Assembly: GCA_041641375.1 (NCBI GenBank)
Contig: JBEPYM010000005.1
Span: forward strand, 1 to 62,729
Direction of reading: 5' to 3'
Length of the DNA: 62,729 bases
DNA from: Paenibacillus_AK sp041641375
GTDB lineage: Bacteria > Bacillota > Bacilli > Paenibacillales > YIM-B00363
The translations under genes and the position numbers were made by a program. The notes beneath the pieces were generated by a model. The model saw only the letters and a program-made list of their open reading frames with translations, made no database searches and was not told the DNA's origin. Below are positions 57,536 to 62,729 of this stretch, piece after piece (position 1 is the stretch's first letter; each line of letters begins with the position of its first letter).

Positions 57536-58527
57536 ACCGCCGCCCCCTTGCCGCCGCCTGCAGCACGCGGTGCCGCAACCGGCTTGCCATTCTCGTCCAG
57601 CACTCTGACACGGTCAGCAAGCGTTCCGCTGCTCCATCCGCCGAGTACAAGGATCCGCGTAAAAACCCGCTCCTCCATCAGCCTGCGAAGCGAAGGCCGC
57701 TGAAGCGCCTCTTCATAGCCGCTCCCGTGTGCCGTCGCCACAACGCGAACCCCCGCATGCTGCGCCTCAAGCACCGCTTCGGCATCTTCTGCATGTCCCA
57801 GCTCATCCACCGCGATGAGCTGCGGCGACATGGAGCGGATCAGCATCATCATGCCTTCCGCTTTCGGACAGCCGTCCAGCACGTCGGTGCGCGGTCCCAG
57901 ATCGAAGGACGGCACTCCGCCGCAGCAGGCGGCCACCTCCGAGCGCTCATCGACTACGCCGACCTTGAGCCGCTGCCCGGGCGACCATTCGCCGCAGGAA
58001 GCTGCCCGGACAAGGTCGCGAAGCAGCGTCGTCTTGCCGCCCATCGGAGGCGAGATCAGCAGCGTGTGCCTGATGCCCGGCCACAGCTCATCCCGCAGCA
58101 GCGGCAGCAGCGGCGCCGACACTCCGATTCGTTCCCTGGCAAGTCTTACATTAAACCCGGCAATATCCTTCATCAGCTTGACACCGCCGTTCTCCAGCAC
58201 GGTCCTGCCGGACAAACCGACGCGATGGCCGCCTCTGACGGTGATGTATCCTCGTTTCAGCTGCTCTTCCATCGCGTATAGCGAATGCTCGGTCAACAAA
58301 TCCAGCAGCAGGAGCGAATCGCGCCTGGTCGGTACGTACGCTCCCGAAGCGCCGGACAACATCTGCCCGTCCGGTCCGACAAAGCAATAACCTCCGTCAT
58401 ACACCGCTTCAAGCGGGCGCCCCTCCCGGATGCGCACCTCCTGAAGCCCGGTCGACACCCGTTCGGGCAAGCGCCGCAGCGCCGAGCCGATAGCGGGCGG
58501 CAGCAGCGATAAGACAGCCTCCGCCAT
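57529..58527 (-). CDS. spoIIIAA: Stage III sporulation protein AA (ATPase)
   Basis: 332 residues from the ATG at 58527 with GGGGGTGA upstream; longer frames would begin before the likely promoter. A secretion-type ATPase: Walker A in HTLLISPPMGGKTTLLRDLVRAA, Walker B-like region in SPQLIAVDELGHAEDAEAVLEAQHAGV, and VVATAHGSGYEEAL after it. It powers the SpoIIIA-SpoIIQ channel. It is the first gene of the operon. Confidence 0.95.
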   Translation of the reverse strand: MAEAVLSLLPPAIGSALRRLPERVSTGLQEVRIREGRPLEAVYDGGYCFVGPDGQMLSGASGAYVPTRRDSLLLLDLLTEHSLYAMEEQLKRGYITVRGGHRVGLSGRTVLENGGVKLMKDIAGFNVRLARERIGVSAPLLPLLRDELWPGIRHTLLISPPMGGKTTLLRDLVRAASCGEWSPGQRLKVGVVDERSEVAACCGGVPSFDLGPRTDVLDGCPKAEGMMMLIRSMSPQLIAVDELGHAEDAEAVLEAQHAGVRVVATAHGSGYEEALQRPSLRRLMEERVFTRILVLGGWSSGTLADRVRVLDENGKPVAAPRAAGGGKGAAVW

Positions 58528-58560
58528 GGGCTTCACCCCCAAGTTGTCCGCGATTATTTC

Positions 58561-58589
58561 ATCTATATGCACAGCTTGTCTGGATATGC
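58561..58589 (-). promoter_or_regulatory. Sigma-E type promoter of the spoIIIA operon
   Basis: On the minus strand GCATATC (58589-58583) fits the -35 kmATATT at six of seven bases, and CATATAGAT (58569-58561) resembles the -10 CATACANT with two or three mismatches. The spacer is 13 bases. The predicted start is about 27 bases before spoIIIAA. The spoIIIA operon is a known sigma-E target. Confidence 0.5.
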
Positions 58590-58609
58590 CCCTAATTGCT
58601 AGAAAGGCA

Positions 58610-58876
58610 TCACTTTTTGAGAATCCCGACAAAGATCAGTCCAACACCAGCCGCAATCCAGGCTAATTTGGAGAACGAAAACTTATCGGCAACCCCAACC
58701 AGCCCCACCGTCGTCACCGTCAGCATCACAAGCGGACCGACAAGTGCCAGCGAAGAGTTGATCAGCAGCGCCTTCTCTACCGATTGATAACGAAACATCA
58801 AGAAAGCGGCCGTCAACTCTACCAATCCGGAACACACACGCAGCAACGCCATCGTCATCACAATTTTACCCGCCAC
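58610..58876 (-). CDS. yqhV: YqhV-like membrane protein (DUF2619)
   Basis: 88 residues with three hydrophobic segments. The order MTMALLRVCSGLVELTAAFLMFRYQSVEKALLINSSLALVGPLVML is the DUF2619 pattern. It precedes spoIIIAA as in B. subtilis. Function unknown; sporulation-specific expression is likely by context. The start is GTG at 58876, seven bases after AGGAGG. Confidence 0.85.
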   Translation of the reverse strand: MAGKIVMTMALLRVCSGLVELTAAFLMFRYQSVEKALLINSSLALVGPLVMLTVTTVGLVGVADKFSFSKLAWIAAGVGLIFVGILKK

Positions 58877-59051
58877 CGTCCAGCCTCCTATCCATTTTGC
58901 GCATACGAAAAACCTGATCTACTAACTTGTATGCGGGCTCGTCTTCATTTAGGCTCGGGCTCGTCTAATTTTTCCGGGATGGGCACCACCCCTTGGACGC
59001 ATGCATATATTGAGTGCGAGAAACCATTACACAGCGAGGGGAATTGGATTC

Positions 59052-59852
59052 ATGGAGCATTCGCCGCAAGCGGAATGGCATGCCATGCTGTCGGATCCGA
59101 CCGGCAAACGGCCGGCAAAGCCGAGGCAGAACGGAAAAACGATGGTGATTGACAAAGGTCTTGGACTTTGCGCATTCGAGGATATGATTCGCACTGGCGG
59201 TCCTTATATCGATATGATCAAGCTGGGCTTCGGAACCTCGGCTCTATATGACAAGAACATCCTGAACAGCAAAATTGCCAAAGCCCGTGAAGTCGGCATC
59301 GATATTTTGCCGGGCGGAACCTTCCTCGAGGTAGCGGTCGTAAAGGGGCTGACAGCTTCCTTCTTCCGGACGGTGCGGGCGCTCGGCTTTACTTCTATTG
59401 AAGTGTCGGACGGAACGATTGCCATGAACCGGACACTGCGCACCGACCTGATCGAACGAGCGATCGACAACGGGTTGAAGGTGGTCACCGAATACGGCAA
59501 AAAAATGTGGGGCTCCCGCATTGAAATCGATGAATTCGTCGAAACCGTCATCACCGATATTTCGTTAGGTGCGGAGCATGTGACGATAGAGGGGCGTGAA
59601 TCGGGCGTCGGGGTAGGCATTTTTGATGAAAATGGGGATTGTCTGCAGGAGGAAGTGGAACTCGTGCTGCGGAGTGTGCCGAGCCCGTATCATCTCATGT
59701 GGGAAGCGCCGCTCAAATCACAGCAGGCGCAGCTTGTGCTGTCGCTTGGCCCGGACGTAAACCTGGGCAACATCGCTCCGGAAGAGGTGATTGCGCTCGA
59801 GGCGTTGCGCCGGGGACTTCGATCGGATACGATGAAGCTCGGGAGGGATTGA
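59052..59852 (+). CDS. comA: Phosphosulfolactate synthase
   Basis: 266 residues from the ATG at 59052 (GAGGGGA upstream). It is a TIM-barrel enzyme that adds sulfite to phosphoenolpyruvate to make (R)-2-phospho-3-sulfolactate. Family segments are MVIDKGLG, YIDMIKLGFGTSALYD, ILPGGTFLEVAVVKG, IEVSDGTIAM, VVTEYGKK and VTIEGRESG. The next gene is comB, four bases downstream. In B. subtilis YitD-type enzymes make the sulfolactate found in spores; the neighbouring spoIIIA genes fit that role. No N-terminal extension before this ATG is conserved. Confidence 0.93.
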   Translation: MEHSPQAEWHAMLSDPTGKRPAKPRQNGKTMVIDKGLGLCAFEDMIRTGGPYIDMIKLGFGTSALYDKNILNSKIAKAREVGIDILPGGTFLEVAVVKGLTASFFRTVRALGFTSIEVSDGTIAMNRTLRTDLIERAIDNGLKVVTEYGKKMWGSRIEIDEFVETVITDISLGAEHVTIEGRESGVGVGIFDENGDCLQEEVELVLRSVPSPYHLMWEAPLKSQQAQLVLSLGPDVNLGNIAPEEVIALEALRRGLRSDTMKLGRD

Positions 59853-59856
59853 GTCC

Positions 59857-60573
59857 ATGCTGAAAATCGACGTGATTGGAACAGTCGGCGAGGCGCTCGC
59901 CGACGATTTGCTGCATAAAACCGTAGTAGCCATCGATGTGCTTCGGGCAACGACCGTCATGACAACCGCCCTGGAGCAAGGCTGCACAGGCATCGTGCCG
60001 GTGGAAACCGTAACTCAGGTCAAGCAAACGCAAGACGATGGGGATTTGCTGGGCGGCGAACGCGGCTGCAAAAAAATCGCAGGCTTCGACTTCGGCAACT
60101 CGCCGTTCGAATTTATGGACGGCCGAATCGAGGGCAAGCGGCTCATCATGACGACGACAAACGGCACCCGTGCGGTCAACAAAGCTCACCGCGCGTCGCA
60201 CCTGTTCGCCGGGTCGCTTCGCAACGCTGCAGCTTGCGCGGCGGCGGCGCTGAGCAAGGACCGGGACATCGCGCTGCTGTGCGCGGGAACGCAGGATGTA
60301 TTCTCGCTGGAGGACGGACTTTGCGCCGGAGCACTGATCGTCGAGCTGCGCAAGCTTGCCGGTTCATCACCGCTCGCTGTGAATGACCTTGGTCTCGCGA
60401 TGGAAGCCGCATACCTGCAGTCCAAGGAGCGGCTGAAGGAGGTTCTGCTCGCGTGCAGCAACGGAGAGCGGCTGACCAGACTCGGCTTCAAGGAGGACGT
60501 CGGCTTCTGTGCGGAGCTGAATGCGTCAAGCGTCGTTCCCGAGCTTTCCGGCGGAGTGCTGCGCAAGTTCTAA
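59857..60573 (+). CDS. comB: 2-phosphosulfolactate phosphatase
   Basis: 238 residues. ComB removes the phosphate from phosphosulfolactate to give sulfolactate, with Mg. Family motifs: VVAIDVLRATTVMTTALEQGC near residue 25, GGERGCKKIAGFDFGNSPFEF, the TTTNGTRAV loop and LLCAGTQDVFSLEDGLCAGALI. GGGAGGGA lies before the ATG, inside the end of comA. No oxidising ComC-type dehydrogenase is present next to it. Confidence 0.94.
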   Translation: MLKIDVIGTVGEALADDLLHKTVVAIDVLRATTVMTTALEQGCTGIVPVETVTQVKQTQDDGDLLGGERGCKKIAGFDFGNSPFEFMDGRIEGKRLIMTTTNGTRAVNKAHRASHLFAGSLRNAAACAAAALSKDRDIALLCAGTQDVFSLEDGLCAGALIVELRKLAGSSPLAVNDLGLAMEAAYLQSKERLKEVLLACSNGERLTRLGFKEDVGFCAELNASSVVPELSGGVLRKF

Positions 60574-60576
60574 AAC

Positions 60577-60638
60577 AAACCCCTGTTCATATGATAGAGA
60601 TTGTACGTGCTTGTACTCTATCATAGACAGGGGTTTTT
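60577..60638 (+). terminator. Terminator downstream of comB
   Basis: AAACCCCTGT (60577-60586) pairs with ACAGGGGTTT (60627-60636), with an inner ATGATAGA/TCTATCAT helix, followed by TT and then the DUF441 start. The T-run is five long. Confidence 0.9.
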
Positions 60639-60641
60639 GAC

Positions 60642-61106
60642 GTGACGGGAGACGTGCTGCTGCTGGTGCTCATCCTGGTTGGAATGATAGGCCGTTCCCC
60701 AATTATTACGACTGCAGCCTGTATCCTGCTGGTCGTGAAGCTGGTAAGCCTGGAGCGGCTGTTCCCTGCCATTGAACGGCGGGGGCTCGAGCTCGGCTTG
60801 CTGTTTCTGACGATGGGCGTACTGGTTCCGTTCGCAAGCGAACGCATATCATTGAAGGACATTTTATCCGTCTTTACTTCCTGGCCTGGCATTCTTGCGC
60901 TCGCAGGAGGCGCCTTCGCCACCTACTTGAACGGCAAGGGACTCGATTTGCTGAAGGCGGACCCGCAGCTGATCGTCGGGCTTGTCATCGGATCTATTTT
61001 CGGGATCGTCTTTCTAAAAGGAATCCCGGTCGGTCCACTTATGGCCGCCGGGATTACGGTAATCCTGCTCAAGGTTGCTTATTTTGTCTTCGCGCGATTT
61101 ACGTGA
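60642..61106 (+). CDS. DUF441 family membrane protein
   Basis: 154 residues. Four membrane helices, with LLLVLILVGMIGRSPIITTAACILLVVKLV at the N-terminus and ADPQLIVGLVIGSIFGIVFLKGIPVGPLMAAGI near the C-terminus, which is the DUF441 (YtwI/YeaL) signature. The start is GTG at 60642. The only AGGGG before it lies in the 3' arm of the comB terminator, so translation initiation may depend on that hairpin being open. Function unknown. Confidence 0.88.
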   Translation: MTGDVLLLVLILVGMIGRSPIITTAACILLVVKLVSLERLFPAIERRGLELGLLFLTMGVLVPFASERISLKDILSVFTSWPGILALAGGAFATYLNGKGLDLLKADPQLIVGLVIGSIFGIVFLKGIPVGPLMAAGITVILLKVAYFVFARFT

Positions 61107-61109
61107 CGA

Positions 61110-62366
61110 TTAGCGGCGCTCGGACGGACCGCCCACGAACGCCTGCTGATCGCTGTCCAGACCGAAGCCCGTATGCAGCGCGCGGATAATGTCCTGCAGC
61201 GGCTCGCGCTCTACGACACACGAAACCTTAATTTCGGAGGTAGACACCATCTTGATGCTGACGCCCTGCTCCGAGATAATGCGAAACATCTTGGCCGCAA
61301 CCCCAGGGTTGCTGACCATGCCCGCACCGACAATCGAAATTTTAACCAGTCCCAGCTCCGACTCAACGCCGCGGAACGGTACGCGCTCCTTGATCGCCTC
61401 GATCGCCTGAATCGCCCGGTCATGATCCGACAGCGACGTCGTGAACGAGAAATTCGCTTCTCCGTTCTGAAGAGCTCCGCTCTGGACGATCACATCAACG
61501 TTAATACCTTCATCCGCAAGCGCGCCGAACACCTTCGCCAGCATGCCCGGAACATCGGGCACCCCGAGAATGCTGACCCGCGCAATATTTTTATCGTATG
61601 CAATGCCGCTTACGACGACTCCCTGCTCCATATTCGCTTCCTCCTTGACCGAAGTTCCTTCATGATACGTAAAGCTCGACCGCACCACCAGGTTCACCTT
61701 GTAGTGCTTCGCGTATTCAACCGCACGCGGATGCAGCACGGCAGCGCCCAGATTGGCGAGCTCGAGCATCTCGTCGTACGAAATCTCACCCAGCTTGCGC
61801 GCAACCTTCACGATCCGCGGATCGGTCGAATAAATACCGTCTACATCCGTATAAATTTCGCATAGATCCGCCTTGATCGCCGCAGCCAGCGCAACAGCAG
61901 TCGTATCCGACCCGCCGCGTCCAAGCGTTGTAATCTCGCCGTCCTCCGTCATGCCCTGAAAGCCGGCAACAATCACAATCTTGTTCTGATCCAGCGACTT
62001 GTGAAGTCGGAACGGGTTAATGTCGGTGATGCGCGCTTTCGCGTGAACAGCCTCCGTCTGGATGCCGGCCTGCCAGCCCGTGTAAGAGACCGCATCGACG
62101 CCAAGCCCTTGCAAAGTCATCGCCAGCAATGCGCATGACACCTGCTCACCCGTCGTCAGCAGCATATCCATCTCGCGTGCGGACGGTTTCTCATTCAACT
62201 GCTTCGACAGATCAATCAGGTCGTCCGTCGTATCGCCCATTGCCGAAACCACGACAACGCAGCGGTTGCCTTCCGCCTGCTTCTCCTTAATTCGATTCGC
62301 GACGCGAAGCATCCGTTCGGGCGTTCCGACGGAGCTGCCTCCGAATTTCATGACCACCAATGCCAA
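61110..62366 (-). CDS. lysC: Aspartate kinase
   Basis: 418 residues from the TTG at 62366, eight bases after AGGAG. The N-terminal kinase domain has VVMKFGGSSVGTPERM, TTGEQVSCALLAMTLQGLG, FQGMTEDGEITTLGRGGSDTTAVALAA and IYTDVDGIYSTDPRIV. Two C-terminal ACT domains follow (from VSILGVPDVPGMLAKVFGAL and VKISIVGAGMVSNPGVAAKMF), the allosteric lysine/threonine sites. An internal start near residue 250 could give the separate beta subunit known for B. subtilis LysC. No lysine riboswitch was seen upstream. It converges with the DUF441 gene with three bases between stops. Confidence 0.95.
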   Translation of the reverse strand: MALVVMKFGGSSVGTPERMLRVANRIKEKQAEGNRCVVVVSAMGDTTDDLIDLSKQLNEKPSAREMDMLLTTGEQVSCALLAMTLQGLGVDAVSYTGWQAGIQTEAVHAKARITDINPFRLHKSLDQNKIVIVAGFQGMTEDGEITTLGRGGSDTTAVALAAAIKADLCEIYTDVDGIYSTDPRIVKVARKLGEISYDEMLELANLGAAVLHPRAVEYAKHYKVNLVVRSSFTYHEGTSVKEEANMEQGVVVSGIAYDKNIARVSILGVPDVPGMLAKVFGALADEGINVDVIVQSGALQNGEANFSFTTSLSDHDRAIQAIEAIKERVPFRGVESELGLVKISIVGAGMVSNPGVAAKMFRIISEQGVSIKMVSTSEIKVSCVVEREPLQDIIRALHTGFGLDSDQQAFVGGPSERR

Positions 62367-62538
62367 TGCGCTCACTCCTATACATGATGCTTTGTGCGTA
62401 TCGTGCAGCGTTCGTGCACCTTTTCACATTGCTACATTATAGCATAAACCTAATGACGATGGGGACATTTTACTTTTTTCATGGAAGGAAACGCGTCACG
62501 TGCCCCCCTTACTTACTTTGCCGATTCGCCCCCACTTG
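62367..62538. other. Upstream region of lysC
   Basis: A TATAAT-like box (minus strand, around 62440) may be a -10. I see no L-box riboswitch or T-box; only 60-70 bases lie between the box and the start, too short for either. Confidence 0.5.
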
Positions 62539-62710
62539 TCCCCACACTTCCGCCGACTTTTCAGCTACTTTGGCATACCTATCTGTACGAGATCATTTAT
62601 ACAGTATCCCCGTTGTTCCGCCGATGTTTTTCGCAAATTTGCGCTTCGCCAACACGTTGCTTACCACGATCGGTTCATTTATACCGCATCCCCATATATC
62701 CGCCAACATT
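62539..62710. repeat. Three degenerate copies of a TCCCC-N5-TCCGCC element
   Basis: Copies begin at 62539, 62607 and 62689; each is TCCCC, five variable bases, TCCGCC and a GAC/GAT/AAC-type tail with TT. The two later copies are preceded by ATTTATAC and a G-x-A pair. The same core occurs in the 9.55-10.25 kb region. No gene is present in this tail of the window. Confidence 0.7.
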
Positions 62711-62729
62711 GCAGCTTCTCTGATATACC

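Noticed and set aside
58561..58632. Extended start of SpoIIIAA at 58632
   Set aside because: It would include the promoter region and overlap the yqhV stop; the ATG at 58527 has a clear ribosome binding site.
58990..59040. Sigma-E or sigma-K promoter of comA
   Set aside because: ATATT and CATTACAC are 13 bases apart, but the -10 has too many mismatches to claim.
62367..62480. Lysine riboswitch before lysC
   Set aside because: The interval between the -10-like box and the start codon is too short and shows none of the L-box helices I could recognise.

Overview
The window looks like a chromosomal segment of an endospore-forming Bacillota, most probably Paenibacillus or a close relative such as Cohnella. 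The evidence is the GC-rich coding DNA, strong AGGAGG-type ribosome binding sites, frequent TTG and GTG starts, and a gene order that follows the Bacillus subtilis interval from ppiB-lysA-spoVA-spoIIA through fur-spoIIM-nudF, bfmB/bkd and spo0A to yqhV. Most genes are on the minus strand, so the native operons read from right to left.

Layout from low to high coordinates. (1) 0-9.3 kb: a cut-off sugar isomerase and a divergent AraC regulator, ppiB, lysA, a shortened spoVA operon (only AA, AB and AF), sigF-spoIIAB-spoIIAA and dacF. A sigma-H type promoter precedes spoIIAA and a sigma-F type promoter precedes dacF. (2) 9.3-14.4 kb: an accessory block that separates dacF from its usual nucleoside-phosphorylase neighbours. 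It holds three kinds of tandem repeat, an IS1595-like protein whose catalytic residues appear lost and whose promoter carries a LexA-like box, a pyrimidine-nucleoside phosphorylase, a Cu/Zn superoxide dismutase and a CheY-like regulator. (3) 14.4-23.9 kb: two tandem purine nucleoside phosphorylases, deoB, xerD, yqzK, ald, an SDR enzyme, fur, spoIIM, an EndoQ-like gene, nudF and the tiny division inhibitor gene mciZ. (4) 24-34.3 kb: DNA alkylation repair, an M20 peptidase, prli42, a branched-chain 2-oxoacid dehydrogenase operon, yqzF, a membrane CuA-type cupredoxin, an orphan sensor kinase, an HNH protein and a deoxyinosine glycosylase. (5) 34.4-50.9 kb: spo0A, spoIVB, recN, argR, tlyA, dxs, oapA, a large structured RNA recognised as OLE RNA, ispA, xseB, xseA, folD, nusB, the amaP/Asp23 group and accCB. 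(6) 51-52.9 kb: an inserted PhyH dioxygenase and divergent AraC regulator. (7) 52.9-62.7 kb: spoIIIAA-AH, yqhV, the comA-comB sulfolactate genes, a DUF441 gene, aspartate kinase, and an intergenic tail with degenerate repeats.

Much of the window serves sporulation. Spo0A starts the programme, the spoIIA operon supplies sigma F and its control, spoIIM and spoIIIA act in engulfment and as the feeding channel, spoIVB signals sigma K activation, spoVA genes and dacF act in the forespore, mciZ blocks Z-rings in the mother cell, and comAB probably make spore sulfolactate. Several sporulation-type promoters can be read directly: sigma H at spoIIA and spo0A, sigma F at dacF, and sigma E at spoIIM, mciZ and spoIIIA. 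The most unusual element is OLE RNA with its partner gene oapA inside the isoprenoid operon. The second is the SOS-type promoter in front of the apparently domesticated transposase.
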